DNA from: CAUYXJ01 sp963577065 | GTDB taxonomy: Bacteria; Chloroflexota; Dehalococcoidia; Tepidiformales; Tepidiformaceae | NCBI GenBank assembly: GCA_963577065.1 | Contig: CAUYXJ010000016.1 | Location: 1 to 38,618, forward strand | DNA length: 38,618 nt | Reading direction: 5' to 3' | In this document: positions 8,597-15,353 of the stretch, in pieces | How the letters are laid out: each line of letters begins with the position of its first letter | Numbering within the stretch: the first letter of the stretch is position 1 | Position numbers and translations under genes: made by a program | Notes under the pieces: generated by a model | Told to the model about the DNA's origin: nothing | The model's input: the letters and a program-made list of their open reading frames with translations, nothing else | Database searches by the model: none

Positions 8597-8919
8597 TCCG
8601 AACCTCCTCCTGGCTCGGAGGAAGGCTTGGCGATACGAGCTCGGTCGTCCGCGAAGATGCGGCGAAACAGCTCGTGGATAAGGTGAGGGCTCTCACCTGC
8701 CTGCCAGTTCGCGACTAACTCAGGCGCTCCCCCTCCGTCGCGTCCAGTTGCGTTAGGCGTTCGACCGTCTTCGCGGGAACTCGCCAGCGGCCACTCGGAA
8801 GCCGAACCCCCCGGAGCTTCCCGCTCTCGAGCCAGCGGAGGACCGTCCTCGAGCTCACGCGGAAGTGCTTGGCGGTCTCGGCCACCGTTAGCCGTGACAT
8901 CTAGTTCCCTTCCCGACAT
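8587..8919 (-). CDS. Possible small overlapping ORF in the mobile module
   Basis: An open frame beside the excisionase-like gene. Its first half is a shadow of that gene, but the last ~45 residues (after 8733, e.g. SPHLIHELFRRIFADDRARI) read like real protein and end in a TAG overlapping the next start. No good start codon serves only that part. It could be a small protein with an unusual start, or the remains of a frameshifted gene. Confidence 0.25.
   Translation of the reverse strand: MSGRELDVTANGGRDRQALPRELEDGPPLAREREAPGGSASEWPLASSREDGRTPNATGRDGGGAPELVANWQAGESPHLIHELFRRIFADDRARIAKPSSEPGGGSECN
8715..8900 (-). CDS. Excisionase-family/MerR-like helix-turn-helix protein
   Basis: A 61-residue protein with the standard excisionase-like winged-HTH pattern: LTVAETAKHFRVSSRTVLRW, then LESGKLRGVRLPSGRWRVP. 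ATG 8900 has an AAGGG site seven bases upstream. Such proteins direct excision of integrated elements or act as small DNA-binding regulators. It opens an operon with the unknown gene at 8045-8596 and the truncated primase. No integrase is present in the window, so the element is no longer complete. Confidence 0.75.
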   Translation of the reverse strand: MSRLTVAETAKHFRVSSRTVLRWLESGKLRGVRLPSGRWRVPAKTVERLTQLDATEGERLS

Positions 8920-9202
8920 TGTGATGATTTCACGATCTCGAAGCTGATGGCCTCCGAGAATCTAGAGCCGAGAACATGAACCGCATTACTCGATGTTGAA
9001 TTCACCCTGTCGAGAAGTCCTGGCCACCCCTGGCTGAGCGTCAACAAGCGCCGCCTCACCGCGTGCCGGGTCCCAGGTTCGACGAGTCACGTGGGCTGGC
9101 GGATCCGCGTTTTCGGGCTTCGCTCGATCAGTTCCGCAGCGACGAGCCTACGGAGCCGCGGCGAGAGACCGCTCTATGCGGAAGGGGATGCCTCGCGGTT
9201 TA

Positions 9203-10330
9203 TCACCATTGAACAAACATCGGCATGACCACATGTACGTAATCCGTCTCGCCGACGGGGCGGAAGACGCCTTGACTCGACGGGCTTGTCATTTCGAGGG
9301 CAACGTCGCCGGCAAGGGCGTTGAGCACGTCCTGGAGATAACGGCTGTTGAAGGCGATCTTTGACGCCTCGCCCTCCACGGCGGCGTCAACCTCGCCCTG
9401 GTTGTCGCCGACCTCGTCCGCGCGTGCGCTGACGACCAGCCTTCCCTGCGCCCCGTTCGAAGGGTAGACCTGGACTCGGACGATGCCGCTGCCATCGCGG
9501 GCGAAGATGGCGGCGATGCGCGCTTCGCGCTTGAACTCGTCCACGCCGACAGTCGTGCGGGTGGTCCACTCGCCGGGGATCAGCTGGTTGTAGTTCGGGA
9601 AGGTGCCCTGGATCAGCTGCGCGACGAGTTCAATGTCCGTCATCGAGAACAGAACCTGCGTCTTTTTTTCGTTCACGCGCAGCTGGACGGGCTCGGTCAC
9701 GTCACCGATGAGCCGCGAGACCTCCCGCGTCGCGCGGGCAGGGACGATGAGGTCCAAAGCTTCGCCGGGGGGCGTGCTCAAGAGCACGTCCGCGACCGCT
9801 AGGCGGAAGCCGTCGGAGGCGGCGAAGGTGAGGCGGCCCTCCTCGCTCTTCACGCTCACGCCGGTGATGACCGGCCGGGAGTCGTCGGTCGCGGCTGCGA
9901 ACTCGACCCGATCGATGGTGCGACGAAGCACGGCGGGGTCGAGTTCAATCGCCGTCCCGTCGTCGATCGTTGCGATCCGGGGGAAATCCTCGGCGTCCAT
10001 CGTGTTGATGGTGGACTCGTTGCGCGCGCACTCGAGCTTCGCCTGGCGGGTGCGCTCGGGGACTTCGATCGAGACCGTTGCCGGGGGCAGCTGGGCGACG
10101 AAATCGGTGATCAGGCGGGCCGGCACGGTCGTCGCGCCTTCCTCTTCGACCTTCGCGCCGATCCAGGTGCTGATGGAGATATCGAGATCGGTGGCGGAGA
10201 GTCGTAGGCGGCCGCCGTCGGTGGTCATGAGGATGTTGGCCGTGATCGGCAGCGTCGATCGCGTCGCGACCGCTCGCCCGACAATCGCGAGGCCTCGTTG
10301 GAGGTTCTCCTGGAGGACCTGAACCTTCAT
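9203..10330 (-). CDS. dnaN: DNA polymerase III beta subunit (sliding clamp)
   Basis: A 375-residue protein with clear DnaN sequence throughout three clamp domains: N-terminal MKVQVLQENLQRGLAIVGRAV, ANILMTTDGGRLRLSATDLD in domain 1, the central DGFRLAVADV segment, and the C-terminal PVGETDYVHVVMPMFV end that forms part of the protein-binding pocket. It is the processivity clamp of the replicative polymerase. The ATG at 10330 gives the usual MKV start; a GTG at 10342 with GGAG just upstream would add four residues. It is transcribed away from recF, and dnaA is not next to it, unlike the common dnaA-dnaN-recF order. A consensus promoter lies at 10363-10392. Confidence 0.97.
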   Translation of the reverse strand: MKVQVLQENLQRGLAIVGRAVATRSTLPITANILMTTDGGRLRLSATDLDISISTWIGAKVEEEGATTVPARLITDFVAQLPPATVSIEVPERTRQAKLECARNESTINTMDAEDFPRIATIDDGTAIELDPAVLRRTIDRVEFAAATDDSRPVITGVSVKSEEGRLTFAASDGFRLAVADVLLSTPPGEALDLIVPARATREVSRLIGDVTEPVQLRVNEKKTQVLFSMTDIELVAQLIQGTFPNYNQLIPGEWTTRTTVGVDEFKREARIAAIFARDGSGIVRVQVYPSNGAQGRLVVSARADEVGDNQGEVDAAVEGEASKIAFNSRYLQDVLNALAGDVALEMTSPSSQGVFRPVGETDYVHVVMPMFVQW

Positions 10331-10362
10331 CCGCCTACCCACTTACTCCGTACTGAGGCGCG

Positions 10363-10392
10363 ATTATAGGAACCGCGCCCTATCTTCGACAA
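10363..10392 (-). promoter_or_regulatory. Sigma-70-type promoter of dnaN
   Basis: On the minus strand, TTGTCG (10392-10387) and a perfect TATAAT (10368-10363) are separated by 18 bp, about 33 bp before the dnaN ATG. Confidence 0.75.
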
Positions 10393-10565
10393 GGCGAACG
10401 CTTAGGCGGGTAAACAGTTCTTCCGGCTCGTCTGCCGCCACGGTTGGCACCACCGGACATAACCCCCCGCCTCGTAGGGGTATCGCCTATACTGGGATGG
10501 CACCGGATCTGCGAACGGAGGGCCGCCCTGGCCACTCGGTTTCCGGCGGCGCTCCTAACTGAACC

Positions 10566-11732
10566 GTGTATATCTCCGATCTGCAGCTCACGAACTTCCG
10601 GAACTACGCCCAGGTTGGGCTGACGCTCGAGCGCGGGCTCAATCTGATCGTGGGCGATAACGCCCAGGGCAAGAGCAACCTTCTCGAAGCGATCTATCTG
10701 CTCTCGACGCTGCGTTCGAGCCGCGCGAGCAGCGATGCGGATCTGGTCCGGCGTGACATCTTCGACTCCGACTTCCCCGTCGCCCGTCTCCACGCCGAGG
10801 TGCGTCGCGCTGCTGGCAATCTCAATCTCGAGATCGCGATCGTGGGTCGCAGCACCGAAAGCCAGCGGGCGGGCAAGCGGGTGCGGGTGAACGGGCTCGC
10901 CAAGCGAGCCTCGGACGCCGTTGGGCAGCTCGCCGCGGTCCTCTTCAGCACGCTCGACATCGAGGTCGTGGCCGGCCCCCCGATCCTGCGACGGCGCTAC
11001 CTCGACATGATGGTCTCGCAGGTCGACCGCGGTTACCTCCGCGCGATGCAGCGTTACCAGCGTGTGCTCCAGCAGCGGAACGGCCTGCTCAAGCGCATTC
11101 ATGCACGCGAGGCTTCGCCTAGCGAACTCGGGTTCTGGGATCAGGAGCTGGCGCACGCGGGGGGCATCGTGATGAAAGGGCGGGCCGATGCCCTGGGGAT
11201 CCTCGTTCCCCAAGCCTGCGATCAGATGATCCGTCTCAGCGATGCGATGGAAACGCTGGACATGTCGTACAAGCCGGCGTTGGGCGAGGTCGTCGAGCAC
11301 GACCTGCCCCTGGATGAAACCGAGTGGACGGCGCGAATGCTGCGTGCGCTCGAGGACGGGCGGCAGCGCGAGATCGGCGCGGGCGTCACGCTCTGTGGGC
11401 CCCACCGCGACGACCTCGAGGTGTTGGTTGCGGGCTTGCCTGCGAGTTCGTTTGCATCGCGCGCGCAGCTGCGGACGGCGGCGCTCTCGTTGCGGCTCGC
11501 AGAGGCGACTTACCTCCAGACCAGCCTCGGCGACGAGCCCGTCGTGCTCCTTGACGACGTCCTCAGCGAGCTCGACGAGCGCCGCCGCAAGGGCGTCGTG
11601 GAGTACTTCAAGACGTTCCAGCAGGCGATCGTGACAACCGCGGACCCGGACCGGGTTCGCGATGTTCTCACAACCGCGACCGGCCGCTTCGTCGTCTCCG
11701 GTGGCGGCGTTACTCGCTTCGAGGGCGAATAG
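10566..11732 (+). CDS. recF: DNA replication/repair protein RecF
   Basis: A 388-residue SMC-like ATPase. It starts with MYISDLQLTNFRNY (GTG start), has Walker A GDNAQGKS at residues 30-37, a signature-region equivalent near LRTAALSLRLAEA, and Walker B VVLLDDVLSELDERR. RecF binds gapped DNA and helps RecO/RecR load RecA. The gene is divergent from dnaN, with a 235-bp intergenic region. A TATACT (10488-10493) is a possible -10 element but lacks a good -35. The 3' end overlaps the convergent lipid kinase gene by 23 bp. Confidence 0.95.
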   Translation: MYISDLQLTNFRNYAQVGLTLERGLNLIVGDNAQGKSNLLEAIYLLSTLRSSRASSDADLVRRDIFDSDFPVARLHAEVRRAAGNLNLEIAIVGRSTESQRAGKRVRVNGLAKRASDAVGQLAAVLFSTLDIEVVAGPPILRRRYLDMMVSQVDRGYLRAMQRYQRVLQQRNGLLKRIHAREASPSELGFWDQELAHAGGIVMKGRADALGILVPQACDQMIRLSDAMETLDMSYKPALGEVVEHDLPLDETEWTARMLRALEDGRQREIGAGVTLCGPHRDDLEVLVAGLPASSFASRAQLRTAALSLRLAEATYLQTSLGDEPVVLLDDVLSELDERRRKGVVEYFKTFQQAIVTTADPDRVRDVLTTATGRFVVSGGGVTRFEGE

Positions 11733-12645
11733 GCTCCGCGTCGCGGAGCGTTGGAGCGACCGAGCCGCTGGGCACGCTCATGTAGAGCGCCTGCTTCTGA
11801 ACGGTGAGGGTCGTTGGCGTCTCGCCGATGACATCTCCGTCGACCTGGACCAGGAGCCCCGGCGTGTCGACGGCAAAGCACGAGGCCCGGAGCTGGTGCA
11901 CGCGGGCGTCGCCATCGGCGCGGTGGGCGAGGACTTCGACCGCGAGGCGCGCGGTCTCACCCCAGCCGCGGGGCGTAAACAGGCGGATGTCGAGCTCGCC
12001 ATCGGTCGCGCGCGCGTCCGGGGCGAACATCAGCACGCCCCCGTACACGCGCGTATTGCTCGCGACGATGAGCGCCGCGTCGGCTCGTCCCGAGGAGCCG
12101 ACGACCGACCACTCGACGGCGGTCGTTCTCAAGGTTGGGAGCATGCGCAGGCCGTGGACGACGTATGCCAGCGTGCCCAGGCGGCGCTTCAGTTGGGGTG
12201 GGACCCTGCTCGCGATCTCTGCATCCCAGCCGATACCGGCCATGAGCAGGAACGGCTCTTCGTTGGCTCGCCCGAGGTCCATCGCCAAGCGCCGGCCGCT
12301 GAGGTGCGCGTCGATCGCGGTACGGAAGCCGCCCGGGATCCCTGCCTCCTTCACCCACACGTTTGCGGTACCACCGGGGAGGGCGGCGAGGGCCGACTCC
12401 GATCCCGCAAGTCCGCCGGCGGCCAGCCGCAGCGTGCCGTCGCCGCCAACGACGAACACGAGGTCGTCGCCACGCTCGGCCGCGGCCCGCGCCGCCGCCG
12501 TTGTCGCTTCAGGCGTTTCCGGCACCTCGAGGTGGGTGCGTACGCCGCGACCTTCGAGGTAGCGAATCGCAGCGTCCGCGTCGAAGCGCCCGGCGCCTCG
12601 CGCGAACCGGTTGAAGAGGATGCTCGCGCTCGTCGCTGCTGGCAT
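11710..12645 (-). CDS. Diacylglycerol/lipid kinase family protein
   Basis: A 311-residue DAGK-catalytic-domain protein of the YegS/DgkB type. The nucleotide-binding motif VVGGDGT is at residues 65-71, followed by the ALPGGTANVW segment, and the C-terminal beta-sandwich contains GLLVQVDGDVIGETP. These enzymes phosphorylate diacylglycerol or related lipids at the inner membrane face. ATG 12645 is chosen as the start. The gene overlaps the end of recF tail to tail and is divergent from the VOC gene at 12709. Confidence 0.88.
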   Translation of the reverse strand: MPAATSASILFNRFARGAGRFDADAAIRYLEGRGVRTHLEVPETPEATTAAARAAAERGDDLVFVVGGDGTLRLAAGGLAGSESALAALPGGTANVWVKEAGIPGGFRTAIDAHLSGRRLAMDLGRANEEPFLLMAGIGWDAEIASRVPPQLKRRLGTLAYVVHGLRMLPTLRTTAVEWSVVGSSGRADAALIVASNTRVYGGVLMFAPDARATDGELDIRLFTPRGWGETARLAVEVLAHRADGDARVHQLRASCFAVDTPGLLVQVDGDVIGETPTTLTVQKQALYMSVPSGSVAPTLRDAEPIRPRSE

Positions 12646-12708
12646 CGTCGTTGCTGGGCTGCTCCTGCGCGCCTACCATACGGGCCATTCAGCTGGCGCT
12701 CAGGTTCC

Positions 12709-13569
12709 GTGCTCACCCTCACCCGTTTTGATCACATCAGCATGGCCGCGCCGGACTGGTCCGAGCAGCGCGAGCGCTTCAGCCGGCTCTTTGGGTTCCG
12801 CTTCCTGCGCGAGTTCAAGGCCAGCCCTGGTACGCCGTTCGCGGGCTGCGTCAGTCGCATCCGCAATACGCAGATCGAGTGGGAAGTGCTTCAGCCAGAC
12901 GGTCCCGGGAGCTTCGTCCAGAAGTTCCTGGACGAGCGCGGTCCCGGTCTCCACCATCTCACGGTCCAGGTGCCTGACATCGAAGCGGCGGTCGCCGAGC
13001 TGGAGCGGCTCGGGCTGTCCGCCTTCGGGGGCATTAGCGAAGACACGATGTGGTGGATGGCCTACGTCCACCCCCGCGACAGCGGCGGCGTGCTCTGGCA
13101 GCTCTATCAACCGAAGCGCGACGAGTCCGGAGACCAGGTTCGGGGTGAGGGTGGGGCGGTTGGGTTCAAGCGCCTCGACCATGTCGCCCTCGCCTCGCCG
13201 GACCTCGATGCTCAAGCCGAGTGGTACGTGCGCGTGTTCGGGATGGTGGTCGAACGCCGCTGGGAGGTGCCCGCGGGGGGCTACAAGGGCTGCTTGCTGC
13301 GGATCCCCAACACCGAGCTGAAGTTCGAGATCCTCGAGCCCCTGGGCGACGAGGGCTTCCTGCAGACCTTTCTCGCCAAGCGCGGGCGGGGGCTGCACCA
13401 CGTCTCCTGCGAAGTCGAATCGGTGGACGGCGCCGTGGCAGCCCTCGCCGGCGAGGGCATCACGCCCCCGGGCGGGGTCGCCGATGACCGCTGGAAGCGC
13501 AACATCTTTCTCTCCCCGCGCGATACGAACGGTGTCCTCTTCCAGCTCTTCGAAGAGGCCGAGGGATAG
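12709..13569 (+). CDS. Two-domain VOC (glyoxalase-fold) protein
   Basis: A 286-residue protein of two tandem vicinal-oxygen-chelate modules (about residues 5-135 and 150-285). Each has an early His (RFDHISMA; RLDHVALASP), a central His (GLHHLTVQV; GLHHVSCEV) and a late Glu-type position near the Gln-Leu motif (WQLYQP; FQLFEE). The pattern resembles methylmalonyl-CoA epimerase or 4-hydroxyphenylpyruvate dioxygenase-like proteins. I cannot assign a substrate. The GTG at 12709 begins just before the first domain; the long open frame upstream of it is the shadow of the lipid kinase. Confidence 0.8.
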   Translation: MLTLTRFDHISMAAPDWSEQRERFSRLFGFRFLREFKASPGTPFAGCVSRIRNTQIEWEVLQPDGPGSFVQKFLDERGPGLHHLTVQVPDIEAAVAELERLGLSAFGGISEDTMWWMAYVHPRDSGGVLWQLYQPKRDESGDQVRGEGGAVGFKRLDHVALASPDLDAQAEWYVRVFGMVVERRWEVPAGGYKGCLLRIPNTELKFEILEPLGDEGFLQTFLAKRGRGLHHVSCEVESVDGAVAALAGEGITPPGGVADDRWKRNIFLSPRDTNGVLFQLFEEAEG

Positions 13570-13599
13570 CCCGTCCGGGCGCGGCCGCCGCCGGCCGTG

Positions 13600-13629
13600 T
13601 TGACAAGGAGGAATCTATCTTCCTATAAA
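13600..13629 (+). promoter_or_regulatory. Promoter of the padR operon, probably leaderless
   Basis: TTGACA (13600-13605) and TATAAA (13624-13629) with an 18-bp spacer. The ATG follows seven bases after the -10 box, so the transcript probably begins at or next to the start codon. The operator-like inverted repeat fills the spacer. Confidence 0.75.
13610..13628 (+). promoter_or_regulatory. Operator-like inverted repeat (site 1)
   Basis: GGAATCTATCTTCC (13610-13623) has GGAA/TTCC arms and sits between the -35 and -10 boxes. The reverse complement of 13610-13628 matches 14653-14671 at 17 of 19 positions. This supports one regulator, most simply the PadR protein encoded next to it, acting at both places. 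Confidence 0.65.
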
Positions 13630-13636
13630 GGACGGG

Positions 13637-13993
13637 ATGCGCCGAAAGCCGGGCACGCTCCTTCCCCTCGAGATAGAGATCCTCAGCGCCGCAGTCGACC
13701 TCCGTCGCAGCGGAACGGACGAGTTCTACGGCTACCTCATCGCGCGCGAGGTGAAGGGCAACACGGACGCGAAGTTGCTGACCGCGCATGGGACGCTCTA
13801 CAAGGCCCTCGACCGTATGCAGAAAGCGGGTCTGCTCGAAAGCCGCTGGGAGGACCCCGCGATCGCCGCAGTCGAGGAGCGACCCCGCCGCCGGCTCTAC
13901 CACATCACCGCCGTCGGTCAGGCGGCGCTGCTACGGCAGGCGGAGCGCGCCCCCGCGAACGGCTCCCTCCGCGAAGGCCTGCAGCCCTCATGA
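13637..13993 (+). CDS. PadR-family transcriptional regulator
   Basis: A 118-residue winged-helix protein of the PadR type: EIEILSAAV, DEFYGYLIAREVKG, the recognition-helix region HGTLYKALDRMQKAGLLES, then the wing RPRRRLYHITAVGQAALL. Such regulators usually repress their own operon and a nearby membrane-protein or efflux gene. The next gene starts within its stop (ATGA, 13990-13993). The promoter, the embedded operator and the matching site at 14653 all suggest autoregulation plus control of the downstream membrane protein. Confidence 0.88.
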   Translation: MRRKPGTLLPLEIEILSAAVDLRRSGTDEFYGYLIAREVKGNTDAKLLTAHGTLYKALDRMQKAGLLESRWEDPAIAAVEERPRRRLYHITAVGQAALLRQAERAPANGSLREGLQPS

Positions 13994-14637
13994 CCGTGGC
14001 AACGACACCCTGGGCGGCGAATTTCGCGCGGCGCTGGGTCTGGCTCTACACCCGCGGGCTCGGCCCGGAGCTGCGCGACGGTCGCCGGGACGAGGTCGAG
14101 TCCGATCTGTGGGAGCAGGCGAGCGAAGCCAAAGCAGGCCCAGGGCTGGCACTCGCGCTACTCGCGCGGTGCCTGGGCGGGCTCACCGCCGACGTCTCGT
14201 GGCGGATGGAGCACGCCCAGATCAGCTCGCGGGCCGCGCTGGCGGCGCTCGCGGCCGCGCAGCGCGTAGCGTCAGCCGGACGCTGGACGGCGCAACGGGG
14301 GCTGCCCCGCCTGACGGTCGTTGCGGCGGTACTCACGATGGTCCTGGGCGCGTTGGTGCTGCTCAGCACCGCCGGCGATCAACGCACGCTGAGCGAGTCG
14401 CTCACGGGAGGCTCCGTGCTGCTCGTGCTGGGGCTTCTCACCATCGGGGGCGCACGTCTGCTGCGTTCGTGGCCGCGATTGGGCGCGGCGCTCATCCTCG
14501 CGGGGACGGCGCCGATTGCGCTCATCCTCTGGGCGACGGTCGTGGCGCCGCTCCTCGGTGTCGCCATCGCGGCGTCGGCGCTCACGCGGGCGCGCGCGAT
14601 TCGGGCGGCGAGCCGCCGGGGGGCTGACGGGGCTTGA
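13990..14637 (+). CDS. PadR-associated membrane protein with HAAS-like N-terminus
   Basis: A 215-residue protein. Residues ~10-75 form a soluble helical segment (VWLYTRGLGPELRDGRRDEV...ESDLWEQ) like the HAAS domain often encoded next to PadR genes. Hydrophobic helices follow at about 112-133 (LTVVAAVLTMVLGALVLL), 142-160 and 165-200. Function is unknown; PadR/HAAS pairs are thought to sense envelope or drug stress. It overlaps padR by four bases and is followed by the large palindrome at 14642-14687. Confidence 0.75.
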   Translation: MTVATTPWAANFARRWVWLYTRGLGPELRDGRRDEVESDLWEQASEAKAGPGLALALLARCLGGLTADVSWRMEHAQISSRAALAALAAAQRVASAGRWTAQRGLPRLTVVAAVLTMVLGALVLLSTAGDQRTLSESLTGGSVLLVLGLLTIGGARLLRSWPRLGAALILAGTAPIALILWATVVAPLLGVAIAASALTRARAIRAASRRGADGA

Positions 14638-14641
14638 CTGC

Positions 14642-14687
14642 CCTCCTGGTGCTTATTGGAAGATAGCTTCCAATAAGCACCAGGAGG
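14642..14687. repeat. Perfect 21-bp-arm palindrome over a ribosome binding site (operator site 2)
   Basis: The arms 14642-14662 and 14667-14687 are exact reverse complements around the loop ATAG. The core GGAAGATAGCTTCC matches the operator in the padR promoter (13 of 14, one orientation reversed). The right arm ends in AGGAGG (14682-14687), the ribosome binding site of the gene at 14693. As DNA it is a likely PadR site; as RNA from the upstream operon it would fold and hide that site. It has no T-tract, so a simple terminator is unlikely. Confidence 0.85.
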
Positions 14688-14692
14688 CCGCC

Positions 14693-15304
14693 ATGCTTCG
14701 TCCGTTTCGCTCCCTTCGCCGCATCTGGGTGCGTCCCGAGGTGATCGCTCGCTTCGACGAGAACGTTCGTGCCAACCCCCACGGCGTGCGCTACGCGATC
14801 CTTTTCGGCGCGGCCGTCGGCCTTTCGTGGGCGCTTCTCGGCCGCGTCTGGATGCGCCTCATCTCGGACGATCCCGTCTTTTCTGTCGGCGGCACCATCT
14901 TCATTTTCGTCGTTGTCTCGGGCTTCGGCGCTGCCGCCGGCTACGGCTTCTCGCAGCGCGGGAAGCCAGCTGCCGGGCGCTTGCGCGGCTTGCTCAAGCG
15001 CGTCCTCGCGTTCGTGCCGTTTCTGGGGATGGGCCCGGGGCTCATCTTCTACGGCGGCCTCTTCCCGCTCGCACTCGTCAGCGCGAAGCGCGGCTGGCGA
15101 CGGCTGTACCGCGTCCCCCTGCTGCTCGCGGGCGGGCTCTTCACCGCGCTGATCGCGGTGGTGATGTTGTCCGATGGGCTCCTCACAGCGGTCCTCTTTG
15201 CGGTCCTCGGCTACATCCTCTTCTTCTCCCTGCGCCTCGCGCTCGAAGCGCCCACCCGCGGGGACGAAGTCGGTGACGGCGCGACCCAGATCCTGACCGC
15301 CTAA
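14693..15304 (+). CDS. Integral membrane protein, PadR-controlled (inferred)
   Basis: A 203-residue protein with a cytoplasm-like basic N-terminus, then hydrophobic helices at about residues 33-52 (AILFGAAVGLSWALLGRVWM), 62-82 (GGTIFIFVVVSGFGAAAG), 100-132 and two near 145-185. No family is recognised. AGGAGG lies five bases before the ATG and is inside the palindrome at 14642-14687. By position and operator match it is the probable regulated target of the PadR protein. Confidence 0.75.
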   Translation: MLRPFRSLRRIWVRPEVIARFDENVRANPHGVRYAILFGAAVGLSWALLGRVWMRLISDDPVFSVGGTIFIFVVVSGFGAAAGYGFSQRGKPAAGRLRGLLKRVLAFVPFLGMGPGLIFYGGLFPLALVSAKRGWRRLYRVPLLLAGGLFTALIAVVMLSDGLLTAVLFAVLGYILFFSLRLALEAPTRGDEVGDGATQILTA

Positions 15305-15353
15305 CCCCCCAGGAAGCGGGCAAGCCCCTGGTCCGCTACCATCGTCCGCACAG

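Noticed and set aside
8670..8685. DnaA-box-like CGTGGATAA near dnaN, as a possible oriC
   Set aside because: A single 8/9 match inside the mobile module, with no cluster, AT-rich region or dnaA nearby.
10497..10562. 21-codon leader peptide before recF
   Set aside because: Its ATG is only three bases after the possible -10 box, there is no ribosome binding site, and no attenuator structure is visible.
11662..12708. Long plus-strand open frame running into the VOC gene
   Set aside because: It is the antisense shadow of the lipid kinase; family-like sequence begins only at GTG 12709.
14642..14687. The palindrome as a rho-independent terminator
   Set aside because: No T-run follows; instead its arm contains the next gene's AGGAGG, and its core matches the padR operator.
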